Positions 52,091 to 61,282 of a stretch of 64,000 nt of DNA are shown here, one piece after another (the first letter of the stretch is position 1; every line of letters starts with the position of its first letter). The stretch comes from an uncultured Nitrospirota bacterium (GTDB lineage Bacteria; Nitrospirota; Nitrospiria; Nitrospirales; UBA8639). The DNA is taken from the NCBI GenBank assembly GCA_937139405.1, contig CAKZPV010000004.1, positions 124,001 through 188,000 on the forward strand, read 5' to 3'. The notes beneath the pieces were generated by a model. That model saw nothing but the letters and a program-made list of their open reading frames with translations. It had not been told where the DNA came from and searched no databases. The position numbers were made by a program, and so were the translations under genes.

Positions 52091-52546
52091 ATGAAAAAAA
52101 CTGGCAAATCTCAAAATCCTGGGTTTACGTGCCTGACAGTAGACCAGATCATGGAGAAGCAAATCGATTTTGCCGATGATAAGACCAAAGCAGATGCTCT
52201 AGCCTCCTTCATGGTGGAGGGATTTGGTTCCGTACCGATTGTGGATCAGCAGCAGCGGTTAATCGGATTTGTATCCGAGTACGACCTTCTCACTGCCCTT
52301 GGGAGAGGACGTAACTGGAACGACCTCCCTGCCTGCGAAATCATGACCCGGCACCCAGCCTCGGTCACTCCTGACACAAGCATCGCCACATTGATTGGTA
52401 TTTTGCAATCAAGCCGTTTCATTCGGATGCTGGTCGTCGATTCACGTGGGAAATTGATTGGTATCGTAGCGCGGCGGGACATTCTTCGGGCTTACCTTAA
52501 CTCTACATCTGAACCAGACTGGTCAGAGATCATGGGGTATTGGTAG
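52091..52546 (+). CDS. CBS-pair protein
   Basis: The 151-residue protein has two CBS motifs: VDQIMEKQIDFADDKTKADALASFMVEGFGSVPIVDQQQRLIGFVSEYDLL and CEIMTRHPASVTPDTSIATLIGILQSSRFIRMLVVDSRGKLIGIVARRDIL. AAAGGAGGAAAG precedes the ATG. Likely nucleotide sensor; no fused effector. Close paralogue of the next gene. Confidence 0.92.
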   Translation: MKKTGKSQNPGFTCLTVDQIMEKQIDFADDKTKADALASFMVEGFGSVPIVDQQQRLIGFVSEYDLLTALGRGRNWNDLPACEIMTRHPASVTPDTSIATLIGILQSSRFIRMLVVDSRGKLIGIVARRDILRAYLNSTSEPDWSEIMGYW

Positions 52547-52845
52547 AGCCCCCAACGATTTTTTCTCGGGCCCAAATCTGGATTCCAACTTTGCTGAGTG
52601 CCCTAAGAAGGATACCCCATCTCAATCTTGTTTGCTCTGAACGAGTGGCAACTGACAATAGATTGGGGGAAATAAACATAAAGGTTCTCATGGCATAGGC
52701 AAGATGATTGAAATAATATTCCCCTGTCTCAGTATGATGTTGCCAAGATATCGAAAGAAAAGCGGACTAAAATTATCTCAGAAATTATTGCTGCCTTAAC
52801 GAACCAGGATTACATCGGCATATCAGAGCAAGGAAGGACACCATC
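52547..52845. other. Intergenic region between two CBS genes
   Basis: 299 bp. A short open stretch near the 3' end (DVAKISKEKRTKIISEIIAALTNQDYIGIS) has coding-like composition but no start or known family. Otherwise nothing supported. Confidence 0.3.
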
Positions 52846-53283
52846 ATGAACCAAAAGAAGAAGGCTCCCGAATCTGAAGTATCGTTTTTTGACCGATTGA
52901 GTGTGGCTGATGTCATGGTGCAAGAGGTCGAATTCGGCCATGAGCGGACGAAAGGGGATGTGTTAGCCTCATTGATGATTGAGGGATTTGGCGGAGTGCC
53001 GATTGTCGACGGCAACCAACGGTTGGTGGGAATTGTTACGGAATTCGACCTTCTTGGAGTGCTCGATAGCGGCAAGAAATTGAGTGACATATCAGCTGGC
53101 CAAATTATGTCCCACGAAGCGATCAGTGTGACGTCCCACACGGATATACGGACATTGATTTATGTTCTGCAGACCAATCATGTTATTCGGGTGCCCGTCA
53201 TAGATAATAAAGATGGAAAGCTGATCGGCATCGTCGCAAGGCGCGACATCCTGCTAGGCTACGTGAGTTCTGAGCCTGAGTAA
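52846..53283 (+). CDS. CBS-pair protein
   Basis: The 145-residue paralogue of the protein at 52091: VADVMVQEVEFGHERTKGDVLASLMIEGFGGVPIVDGNQRLVGIVTEFDLL, then AGQIMSHEAISVTSHTDIRTLIYVLQTNHVIRVPVIDNKDGKLIGIVARRDIL. GGAAGGA precedes the ATG. Tandem duplication with 52091 is likely. Confidence 0.92.
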   Translation: MNQKKKAPESEVSFFDRLSVADVMVQEVEFGHERTKGDVLASLMIEGFGGVPIVDGNQRLVGIVTEFDLLGVLDSGKKLSDISAGQIMSHEAISVTSHTDIRTLIYVLQTNHVIRVPVIDNKDGKLIGIVARRDILLGYVSSEPE

Positions 53284-53356
53284 GCCAGTAGAAGCCATCT
53301 CTCTTGCTAGGAGGACGCATGTTGTCAACCTTTTACTGTCACAATCGTTGCATAAC

Positions 53357-54376
53357 ATGGACACACGTCGCTCCCAAGAACAACTGACCCGTCGGTTATC
53401 CTTGCTCTTTTCAAGTATTGCTTTTTTGTTACTCCTCATGATGTTGTTGTCTGGGAGACACGCAACTTCCGAGATTTTCTTCTGCATTGTCGTGGCGTTT
53501 CTTGTGGCCCTGTTTCTTTATAGATTTCTGACTCGGAAAGACCGTCGTCGAACGGTCCTTCGGAAACAAATATTTCCAGCATCTTGGGAAAACATTTTAC
53601 AACGGGAGGTGCCATTTTTTCAGGCACTCGATAAATCAGAGAAGGATCGTTTTCGAGAGGAAGTGCGAATCTTTCTGTTTGAAAAACGAATCACCGGTAT
53701 CAAGACTTCAGTCGATGACACGGTACGTGTGTTGGTTGCGGCGAGTGCAATCATTCCCATTTTTGGATTTCCTGGGTGGGAGTGGGACCAAATTAGTGAG
53801 GTGCTCATTTACCCGACCACCTTTAATGAACAATACGAAATTGGGCACATGGGGGATCGCGATGTGCTGGGCATGGTCGGGCGCGGGGCGATGAATCGCA
53901 TGATGATTCTCTCCAAGCCTGAGCTGTTGCAAGGTTTTCGTGCGGGCCAAGATCGAACAAACGTGGGAATTCATGAATTTACCCATTTACTCGATAAGTC
54001 GGACGGCGCAGTCGATGGCGTACCTTCTGTTGGACTCCCACGGTCTGTCGTCACCCCATGGCTTAAGCTGCTACATCAAGAAATGGGAAACATCCGATCC
54101 GGCCATTCGGATATCAATCCGTATGGATTGAAAAATGAAGCTGAGTTTTTTGCGGTCGCTTCTGAGTACTTTTTTGAAAATCCAGATAGAATGAAACGAA
54201 AGCATCCTGAGTTATATGCCATGCTTGAACGAGTCTTTCAGCAAAACCCACAATCTCGAGTTAAAAAAGCACTGGTGTCCATGGTGAAAGCCGAACCCAG
54301 ACGACTGGGCCGAAATACTCCTTGCTCATGCGGGAGCGGAAAGAAATACAAACACTGCTGTTTGGTCAGAAGTTGA
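53357..54376 (+). CDS. Membrane-anchored MtfA-like zinc peptidase with C-terminal SEC-C motif
   Basis: About 339 residues. Two N-terminal membrane helices (about residues 14-30 and 38-54) are followed by an MtfA/DgsA-type domain with HEFTHLLDKSDG (zinc HExxH) and EAEFFAVASEYFFENP, the third-ligand helix of this gluzincin-like family. At the end is a SEC-C zinc motif, NTPCSCGSGKKYKHCC. E. coli MtfA is soluble and lacks both the membrane part and SEC-C, so the architecture is unusual. Start at ATG 53357; a TTG at 53348 is possible. Confidence 0.85.
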   Translation: MDTRRSQEQLTRRLSLLFSSIAFLLLLMMLLSGRHATSEIFFCIVVAFLVALFLYRFLTRKDRRRTVLRKQIFPASWENILQREVPFFQALDKSEKDRFREEVRIFLFEKRITGIKTSVDDTVRVLVAASAIIPIFGFPGWEWDQISEVLIYPTTFNEQYEIGHMGDRDVLGMVGRGAMNRMMILSKPELLQGFRAGQDRTNVGIHEFTHLLDKSDGAVDGVPSVGLPRSVVTPWLKLLHQEMGNIRSGHSDINPYGLKNEAEFFAVASEYFFENPDRMKRKHPELYAMLERVFQQNPQSRVKKALVSMVKAEPRRLGRNTPCSCGSGKKYKHCCLVRS

Positions 54377-54611
54377 AGCTAACGCTATTACTTTCACCTA
54401 GTCAGGAGCAGGTCAAATGAAGGATAATATATAGAGGTTGTGGTCTACCTTCGGCACATAGCTAAACAAATGCCCATTGTATAGCCGTCATACCCACAGT
54501 TTGAAGCAGGCATTCAGCTTCAAGAAATCCTATCTGGCTCCCCAGCTACGCGGGAATGACGCCAAAAGGGATAATCATTCTTTCCCTTTCTTATGCTTGA
54601 TTATTCCCCTT
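54377..54611. other. Short gap with a REP-like degenerate repeat
   Basis: 54534-54561 (CTGGCTCCCCAGCTACGCGGGAATGACG, given here only by its ends CTGGCTCC and GGAATGACG) resembles the CGGGAATGACG-type intergenic palindromes common in bacteria. A single degenerate copy in this window, so only tentative. Confidence 0.25.
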
Positions 54612-55100
54612 TTACAGTTTTTCTACGGCTTGGACTCCAGGATGATACGTTGAATAGATCACGATGGGAATAGACAGGTCGCCCAGGTGTTTTTCAATCA
54701 ACGGTTTGACATTTTTCCAATCCAACCCGCCAACGCCTGTGGCTAACTTCGGTAATGCCACACTTGTGAATTTCTCTGTTTCAATAGTTTTTCGCAAAGC
54801 CTTGAGACAATGATTGACATTTTCAACCGAAGCTTTCCCCGGTCGACTGCCGTGGTTGGATGGTGGCTCCTGCGTGAGAAGATTAATAATGCGCACACCC
54901 CCTGGCCCTCCCCAAGCCCATAACTCTCCAGGCTTGGGTGCAGACAACTGGCAAGCATGTTTAAAATCTTTGTACATCGCCGGCCACCGCTCGCGTAGCG
55001 AAAGGGCTAACCCATTAGCAAAATTATCATGAGGTGCTACACCATGCACTACGGCTCCAGCTTTGGTTAACAAAATATCCCCTTCCACTTCTTGAATCAT
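54612..55100 (-). CDS. Macro-domain protein
   Basis: The 162-residue protein begins MIQEVEGDILLTKAGAVVHGVAPHDNFANGLALSLRERWPAMYKDF, matching a macro domain whose canonical NAAN-type loop is replaced by HGVAPHDNFANG. SVALPKLATGVGGLDW is the phosphate-binding GxGG loop. Likely binds ADP-ribose derivatives, as in the ALC1/DarG-like (TARG1-type) group. No toxin partner is visible beside it. Confidence 0.85.
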   Translation of the reverse strand: MIQEVEGDILLTKAGAVVHGVAPHDNFANGLALSLRERWPAMYKDFKHACQLSAPKPGELWAWGGPGGVRIINLLTQEPPSNHGSRPGKASVENVNHCLKALRKTIETEKFTSVALPKLATGVGGLDWKNVKPLIEKHLGDLSIPIVIYSTYHPGVQAVEKL

Positions 55101-55166
55101 TGAATGTCCTCCTTGGTTCGGTAATGAGAAAAAAGAACAGTGCTCCTCTCGGCTTTATCCTACTTA

Positions 55167-55622
55167 TTAATGATCATTCTCCTCTTCAGATACAGCCGGT
55201 ACAGTCGCGGCCCAGGCCCGCAGTACGGCATGATCCTGCTCTGAAAGCTGCGAATCAGGGTGTAAAGGAACATAGAACCACGGCGGCATTTCGCCTTCCT
55301 CCACCTCTTCCCAGATTTCCTTGATCATTTTGTTGCGTTTTTTCTCTCCATATCGATTCCATCTCGAGAAGTTGAGTTCTTCTCGACCTTCTGCCACATC
55401 CCAGGCTAACAGCCAGGAAACTGGCGCCACTCGACTATATCCTGGCCAGACCGTCTCATGTGAATGACAATCGTAACAGGCACGTTTCAGAATCGCTTTC
55501 ACGTCTGTCGATGCTGAGATGTCTTCCTCAATCGGAGGATTGTTCATAGTCACAGGTATTAATTGAATCCCCACCAACGCAAGGCCCATCACTACGATAA
55601 CTTTTATCAGAGTCGTTTTCAT
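55167..55622 (-). CDS. Exported haem-binding domain protein (Haem_bd)
   Basis: The 151-residue protein has an N-terminal signal/anchor. The Haem_bd core is VKAILKRACYDCHSHETVWPGYSRVAPVSWLLAWDVAEGREELNFSRW, and EGEMPPWFYVPLHPDSQLSEQD is the second family block. A single CxxCH haem. Periplasmic; function of the family unknown. Confidence 0.88.
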   Translation of the reverse strand: MKTTLIKVIVVMGLALVGIQLIPVTMNNPPIEEDISASTDVKAILKRACYDCHSHETVWPGYSRVAPVSWLLAWDVAEGREELNFSRWNRYGEKKRNKMIKEIWEEVEEGEMPPWFYVPLHPDSQLSEQDHAVLRAWAATVPAVSEEENDH

Positions 55623-55880
55623 GAAAACATTCCTCTCCTCAACCAGTTAGACTAGATGAGCAATATTCTTAAGAACTTTAAGTATCTTTCTTCCACCACG
55701 TTGAAATCTCAACAAAAAACAAAGCAAACTCTATGCCCTACCAAAATTTCTCAGAACCCCTGCTTCAATTGAGAAGTACCATCTCATGGCACTCTCTTTG
55801 CTAAAACCTGTGATAAAGGGAATGGGGGAATAATGGATCTGAATGACCTTTGCACAATTAACTATGCTTAAGGAGGAATG
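55623..55880. other. Divergent intergenic region
   Basis: 258 bp between the haem-binding protein (minus) and a CBS gene (plus), AT-rich. AAGGAGG before the CBS start is the only feature I can support. Confidence 0.4.
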
Positions 55881-56300
55881 ATGACGGCACCCAATCTTCA
55901 CTTGAAAGCCCGAGATCTGATGCACACGCGCATGGTCGCGGTGACACGACACTATAGCGCACGAGAAGTTTCTATCCTTCTCCATTCAGGAACAAATAGC
56001 GGCGTACCGGTCATTGAAACGGGGAATCAGCTTGTTGGGATCATCACCGAATTTGATGTCTTGAAAACGTTGCTTACTGGGGAAGACTTACATGGGTTGA
56101 AAGCGGAAGACATTATGACTCCACAACCCATCACCGTTGAAGAGAACGCGACAGCCGAGATGGTCATCAAGCAGATGATTGATCATCAAATTATTCGAAT
56201 TCCAGTAGTTCGCGACAGTCGACTTGTTGGCATGATTTCCCGAACCGACCTCATGAATCAACTCATTGAGAGTCACATCATCAATGTTTATGGAGGATGA
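55881..56300 (+). CDS. CBS-pair protein
   Basis: About 139 residues with two CBS motifs: ARDLMHTRMVAVTRHYSAREVSILLHSGTNSGVPVIETGNQLVGIITEFDVL and AEDIMTPQPITVEENATAEMVIKQMIDHQIIRIPVVRDSRLVGMISRTDLM. The ATG at 55881 has AGGAGG 5 nt upstream; an ATG at 55878 is too close to it. The best match in this window to the damaged copy at 39521. Confidence 0.9.
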   Translation: MTAPNLHLKARDLMHTRMVAVTRHYSAREVSILLHSGTNSGVPVIETGNQLVGIITEFDVLKTLLTGEDLHGLKAEDIMTPQPITVEENATAEMVIKQMIDHQIIRIPVVRDSRLVGMISRTDLMNQLIESHIINVYGG

Positions 56301-56660
56301 ACACAAGCATTTTCGTAGGCAAGATAGGCGGGTATTCATAGGAAAAATTGAATTCTCAAATCCACCTACCCTTCTTTTTTTAAAAAGAGAACTTTTATAG
56401 ATGCGTTCCGAAACACTGGGAGTGTTATCTGCTCATTCACCAAAACTATCACTCCCCGACTCTCATAAAATATTTTTCTATTCGAAGTCTTTCGTGTAGC
56501 CAACCGCTACATCCTCCATACGTGAGTGAGGAATATTGCGACAAATCCTATCGTTTCCCAAGACGCTGCATGAGAAAACACAGAATTTCCGCGTTCATCA
56601 GTTTGTGGCACAGCTCTTGATCTACTGTTTCTACATACACGCAATGAGGAACAGACGCCC
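56301..56660 (+). other. Intergenic region with a near-sigma-54 element
   Basis: 360 bp without a gene. 56606-56621 reads TGGCAC-AGCTC-TTGAT: a perfect -24 box at the right distance from a -12 box in which the invariant GC is GA. It points at the broken receiver gene at 56661 and the DUF2892/MBL operon. It may be a decayed sigma-54 promoter. Confidence 0.3.
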
Positions 56661-57053
56661 ATGCTCTTGATCGCCACAATCGACCCTATCTTAAGAAGTC
56701 ATTTACAGCGAAGACTGACTGAAGAAGAAGAGTTTCTTCTTCTCGAAGAAGGAGACAATATTATTGAAGCGGTCTTTTGCCATTAACCTTCCGTGCTTAT
56801 ATTGGACTTGTACATGTCCCATCCCAGTGGTTTGGACATTTTGCGCCAACTCCGAATCCAAGGATATGGAGGGAAGGTTGTCGTATTAGGTGGACAATCG
56901 ACTCAATCATTAACCTCAGAAGCCATGCGCTTAGGAACGTTGCAAATTGTGGGATGCCCATTCAATGCAAACCAAGTGTTGGGAGCGGCCGGAGTAGCAA
57001 CTACATTGATCAATCTCATCATGATTTTCAAGTGGCAGTTCACGTGTGACTAG
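56661..57053 (+). pseudogene. Receiver-like gene interrupted by one TAA
   Basis: The frame MLLIATIDPILRSHLQRRL...EAVFCH stops at TAA (56784-56786) and continues in the same frame PSVLILDLYMSHPSGLDILRQLRIQGYGGKVVVLGG. Together they make a 130-residue response-regulator-like domain with the phospho-acceptor Asp in LILDLYM. The TAA would be CAA (Gln) by one transition. The second half lacks the usual Lys near the end. Probably inactive. It is followed 10 bp later by a DUF2892 gene. Confidence 0.7.
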
Positions 57054-57063
57054 GAGGTGTGTG

Positions 57064-57342
57064 ATGAAAGCATTGCGTAACTTAGGACATCATGAACAGA
57101 TTATTCGTGTCGGGGTCGGCATTGCTCTATTAGCTTTATCCGGATTTTCCATCTTGCCGGGATGGGGTGATTTTGTGCTCATGGTGGGTGGTCTCATTTC
57201 ATTGGTAACCGGCATCATCGGCTATTGCCCAGTCTGGCATGCATTCGGCATCAACAGCTGCAAAGTCATTCATGATCATTCTGATTCAGACCCAAAAGAA
57301 GGACTCCATGAACATGGCACACAAACCACACACCAATCATAA
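57064..57342 (+). CDS. DUF2892 (YgaP-like) membrane protein
   Basis: The 92-residue protein starts MKALRNLGHHEQIIRVGVGIALLAL after TAGGAGG. Two helices and the turn IIGYCPVWHAFGINSC identify DUF2892. A His-rich tail (VIHDHSDSD...LHEHGTQTTHQS) distinguishes it from the paralogue at 21564 and may bind metal. It heads the second MBL-rhodanese operon. Confidence 0.88.
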   Translation: MKALRNLGHHEQIIRVGVGIALLALSGFSILPGWGDFVLMVGGLISLVTGIIGYCPVWHAFGINSCKVIHDHSDSDPKEGLHEHGTQTTHQS

Positions 57343-57458
57343 GTTACGAGAAAGGTTCAGGCTGCGCTTCTCCCCAATCTTAGGCAGAAATGTTAGGTGC
57401 AACCATAGGGACTCAATCCGTCCATCATCCTCTATTCCTGTAACAAGTGGAGAATACC

Positions 57459-58904
57459 ATGATTTTCAAGCAATATTATCTCCAGAGTTTGTCACACGCT
57501 TCTTATTTGGTTGGGGACGAGGAAAGTCACCTCGCAGCCATTGTTGATCCACAACGAGATATTGATCAATACCTCAGCGACCTCGACTCGCATCATTTGA
57601 CGCTCCAGTATATTTTTCTTACTCATTTTCATGCTGATTTTTTAGCCGGGCATCTCGAACTGCACCATCGTACTGGTGCAGACATCTACCTCGGCTCTCA
57701 TGCGAAAGCCAATTATGGCTTTCATCTCCTGCGACATGGTTATGAAATTGAATTTGGATCCACACGCCTGAAAATTCTGGAAACTCCCGGCCACACACCC
57801 GAAAGTATTTCCATCGTGGTCTACGATGTCAAAAAAGACGCTGAACGGCCAGCGGCCATTTTGACAGGGGATACGCTGTTTGTCGGCGACGTAGGACGCC
57901 CAGACTTGATGGCCTCTTTCGGAGTGGATAGCCAGACACTGGCCAACCAACTGTACGACTCACTCCATCACCACATTCTGTCTCATCCTCCACACACCAA
58001 AATTTTTCCAGCCCATGGCGCCGGCAGTTTGTGCGGAAAACATCTCAGTGATCAGTTATCCTCAACATTGGAGAGCGAACAACTCACCAATTACGCCCTG
58101 AAACCGATGAGTAAACAGACGTTTATTGATGTCGTGACGACTGATCAATTGGAGACTCCATCCTATTTTTCACATGTCGCCCTCTTGAATCGACGAGAAC
58201 ACCCCACTCTTGAGAAGATCCTCTCTCAAGCCTATCAGCCTTTGACTGTCGATCAGATCCTTCATGAAAAAAGTGCCGGCGCACAAATTCTTGACGTTCG
58301 TTCTCCAAAGGAATTTGGCATGGGACATCTCTGTGGAAGTATCAATATCGGCTTCACCGGAAAACTTGAAATGTGGGCAGGAAGCCTGCTTGATCGGGAA
58401 ACCCCAATCATCGTCATCAGTGAACCAGGACAAGAACGAGAGACCATCACTCGCTTAGGTCGTGTCGGATTAGATCAGATCAAAGGTTTTCTGAATCATG
58501 GCATTCATGCATTGGCCTCCACCCCAGAACTGACCCGACACACAAACCGAATGACTGTGACGCACCTTGAGGAACAGTTGATGAGAGCTGATCGACCTCA
58601 CCTATTGGACGTAAGATCAACGCATGAGTGGGATATCCGTCACATCGATGACAGTCGCAATATTCCACTCCAACATCTTTCGACACGTCTTGAAGAAATT
58701 CCAAGAGATCATACCATCGCCGTGTACTGTTCGAGTGGCTATCGCTCATCCATTGCGACAAGCATTTTAGAGCATCATGATTTTGAGAATATTGTCGATC
58801 TCGCAGGAGGCTTCGATGCCTGGGAAGAAGGCATTGTGAATCCCCTGCTTCTATCCCCTTCAGCACTACAAGAGCCTGGTGGAAGAACACCACTAAAAAC
58901 ATGA
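57459..58904 (+). CDS. MBL-fold hydrolase with two rhodanese domains (second copy)
   Basis: About 481 residues from ATG 57459 (GGAG upstream). Same plan as the protein at 21938: THFHADFLAGH, ETPGHTPES, LTGDTLFVGDVGRPDL, FPAHGAGS; rhodanese 1 with SEPG instead of a cysteine loop; rhodanese 2 with YCSSGYRSS, whose cysteine is residue 424, the same number as in the first copy. Likely a persulfide dioxygenase/sulfurtransferase. Its stop overlaps the start of the universal stress protein (ATGA). Confidence 0.9.
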   Translation: MIFKQYYLQSLSHASYLVGDEESHLAAIVDPQRDIDQYLSDLDSHHLTLQYIFLTHFHADFLAGHLELHHRTGADIYLGSHAKANYGFHLLRHGYEIEFGSTRLKILETPGHTPESISIVVYDVKKDAERPAAILTGDTLFVGDVGRPDLMASFGVDSQTLANQLYDSLHHHILSHPPHTKIFPAHGAGSLCGKHLSDQLSSTLESEQLTNYALKPMSKQTFIDVVTTDQLETPSYFSHVALLNRREHPTLEKILSQAYQPLTVDQILHEKSAGAQILDVRSPKEFGMGHLCGSINIGFTGKLEMWAGSLLDRETPIIVISEPGQERETITRLGRVGLDQIKGFLNHGIHALASTPELTRHTNRMTVTHLEEQLMRADRPHLLDVRSTHEWDIRHIDDSRNIPLQHLSTRLEEIPRDHTIAVYCSSGYRSSIATSILEHHDFENIVDLAGGFDAWEEGIVNPLLLSPSALQEPGGRTPLKT

Positions 58905-59827
58905 TGGAATCAAGCCAAGAAAACACGAATCGCCATCTCAAGACAATCATCGTTCCGATCGATGGCTCACCCGAGGCAGATGAAGCGGTACAAAGCCTTC
59001 ATGCTCTTGCTCCGCCTTCTCGCATCTTATTGCTTCATTGTTTTTCCATTCCACAACTCGCCTATCCAGGAACAGGCATGAGTGTGGGTCGAAAATTTTC
59101 GGAAGCTGCCGAACAGGCGTTGCGAAAAGAAGGTTCACAAATTCTCAAAAGAGCAGCTTCTCATCTCCCAGCTGTGTGTGGTGAGGTGTCCCAACATCTC
59201 GAAATTGGCGATACCGCATCCACGATTCTTTCAATGGCTCGCAAAGAAAGTGCAGACTTGATCATCATGGGTTCACGCGGGCTGGGAAGAATAACAGAAC
59301 ATGTCCTGGGAAGCGTGTCACACCAAGTAGCCACCCATGCATTCTGTCCTACACTCATTGTCAAATCTTCCTTGATACCACTCAACAGCATTCTACTTCC
59401 CATTGAACATCCACTGGATACGCAATGGGTGATCGAATGGTTAGCCCAGAAGCCTTTTCAACCTCTTCCTCATCTTTCCGTGTTGCATGTGATCCCATTT
59501 ACGCAACCAATACTTCCCGTTGGAACCTTGTTACCTGATGCCTGGAAAAAAGAGCTCCAGTCAGAAAGTGCTCAATTTACACAAGATGTCACTAACACTT
59601 TGAACAACTTGGGTTATCAAGCTGATTGGATTGTCGAACAAGGAGCTCCGGCTTCAGTCATTCAAGAGCATATTGCTCGTCTTCAACCTCAACTCGTGCT
59701 CATGGGCACCTACAATCGATCAACTGTGAACCGACTTGCTCATGGAAGTATTTCCCATGCGACCATTCACCATGCCCCTTGCTCGGTGTTATTGCTTAAA
59801 GGAAAGTCTGATGTTGCTCCGACCTGA
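58901..59827 (+). CDS. Tandem universal stress protein
   Basis: The 308-residue protein has two UspA domains. The first has IVPIDGSPEADEAV and GSRGLGRITEHVLGSVSHQVATHA; the second is more divergent with GTYNRSTVNRLAHGSISHATIHHAPCSVLLLKG. ATGA overlap with the MBL-rhodanese gene shows translational coupling. Cytosolic nucleotide-binding stress protein. Confidence 0.9.
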   Translation: MMESSQENTNRHLKTIIVPIDGSPEADEAVQSLHALAPPSRILLLHCFSIPQLAYPGTGMSVGRKFSEAAEQALRKEGSQILKRAASHLPAVCGEVSQHLEIGDTASTILSMARKESADLIIMGSRGLGRITEHVLGSVSHQVATHAFCPTLIVKSSLIPLNSILLPIEHPLDTQWVIEWLAQKPFQPLPHLSVLHVIPFTQPILPVGTLLPDAWKKELQSESAQFTQDVTNTLNNLGYQADWIVEQGAPASVIQEHIARLQPQLVLMGTYNRSTVNRLAHGSISHATIHHAPCSVLLLKGKSDVAPT

Positions 59828-59880
59828 ACGGTTCGCGAAAAATCAATCGAGAAACAAGAACATTATTTCTCAAACCCGCC

Positions 59881-60882
59881 TCAGAGCGGTAGACGTTCAA
59901 ATACATCTAACAAGCGTCGAGCATACCCACATTCATTGTCATACCAAACCAGAACCTTCGCAACACGGCCCTGCAAGACTCGCGTCGAAAGGGCATCAAT
60001 AATACCGGAGTGAGAGTCTCCAAGAATGTCCGCTGAGACGAGTTCCTCTTCACTATAGTCGAGAATGCCATGCATGGAGCCTTCTGCCGCTATTTTGAAT
60101 ACCTCATTCACCTGCTCCGCACTACATTCTTGCCCAAGGTGCACGACCATGTCAGTAATCGCTCCATCCACGACAGGCACGCGGATAGAAATGGCATCTA
60201 ATCGTCCCTTAAGCTCCGGAAGCACTTGCGTTGTCGCCACGGCCGCTCCCGTGGTCGTCGGAATCAGTGAGATCGCTGCAGCCCGCCCTCGGCGTAGTTT
60301 TTTAGCCGGACCATCAACTAGCGCTTGAGAAATGGTATATGCATGCACGGTCGTAACCATGGCATATTCAACTCCAAAATTTTCTTGTAGCACTTTGAGC
60401 GGTGGGGCCAAAGAATTCGTGGTACAGGATGCCAACGAGAGTATCTGATGATTCGCTGGCTCAAAGTGGTGATCGTTCACACCAGGAACAATCGTCACAT
60501 CTGCCGTTGCCGAAGGAGCACTGATAATGACTCGTTTAGCACCGGCAGCCAAATGTTTGGCAGCAAGGTCGCGTTTGGTAAATAACCCGGTACATTCAAG
60601 CACAACATCCACGTCCAATTCTTTCCATGGCAACCGAGCTGGATCCTTTTCGGCATAGACTTTAATCCGATGCTTTTTCAGGAGCAGTCTATCCCCTTCA
60701 TTCGTCACAGGATACGCCGTACGTCCATGCACGGAATCAAACCGAACGAGATATGCTAAATTCTCTGGTGCAACCAAATCATTGACCGCTACGATCTCCA
60801 CGCCTTTTGGTGCATCCTCACAGTATCGCCGTAAAATTAATCGCCCAATCCTCCCGAGTCCGTTGATCGCTATTCGTTTCAT
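59881..60882 (-). CDS. gap: Glyceraldehyde-3-phosphate dehydrogenase, type I
   Basis: About 333 residues starting MKRIAINGLGRIGRL after GGAGGAA. Rossmann motif NGLGRIGR, catalytic C153 in SCTTNSLAP, and the C-terminal WYDNECGYARR. VNDL after beta-2 fits NAD use more than NADP (inference). Central glycolysis/gluconeogenesis; convergent with the universal stress gene. Confidence 0.96.
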   Translation of the reverse strand: MKRIAINGLGRIGRLILRRYCEDAPKGVEIVAVNDLVAPENLAYLVRFDSVHGRTAYPVTNEGDRLLLKKHRIKVYAEKDPARLPWKELDVDVVLECTGLFTKRDLAAKHLAAGAKRVIISAPSATADVTIVPGVNDHHFEPANHQILSLASCTTNSLAPPLKVLQENFGVEYAMVTTVHAYTISQALVDGPAKKLRRGRAAAISLIPTTTGAAVATTQVLPELKGRLDAISIRVPVVDGAITDMVVHLGQECSAEQVNEVFKIAAEGSMHGILDYSEEELVSADILGDSHSGIIDALSTRVLQGRVAKVLVWYDNECGYARRLLDVFERLPL

Positions 60883-61282
60883 CATTTCCTCCATAATCAT
60901 TTATTCGAAACCTTCTTGTTCAATGCGTGATGGGATTCAATGAATGATCAGCAAAGCCCTTGCCGTTTTTGGAAGCTGTCAAAACAAAAGAAATTTGGCC
61001 TGAACAGCCTGAGATTCTTGCGGCAGACTATAGTGAGTAGTAAAAAAAGGGACTTTTATCGACAATCGTTCTTGGGATAATGGTGCGAAAAGCCACAGTG
61101 ACAATAATCCATTTCATAAAGCAGCTCAGCTTTCTTCTGGGGAATGAAACATTTCTCAGGTCCTGAAACAGATAGACCGTTTGGTTTCATCATTGCTTTA
61201 CGTCATATCATATTGTCGGCCCAAAAAAGGCAGCAAGACGGTACGGCAGCATACGCTTACGATTCTAGATACACATTCTATT
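60883..61282. other. Divergent intergenic region gap / kinase-like gene
   Basis: About 400 bp. It must carry the gap promoter (minus) and the promoter of the kinase-like gene (plus). No palindrome or sigma-54 element that I can support. Part of the long plus frame extends back to 61181 but is not supported by a ribosome site. Confidence 0.4.
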
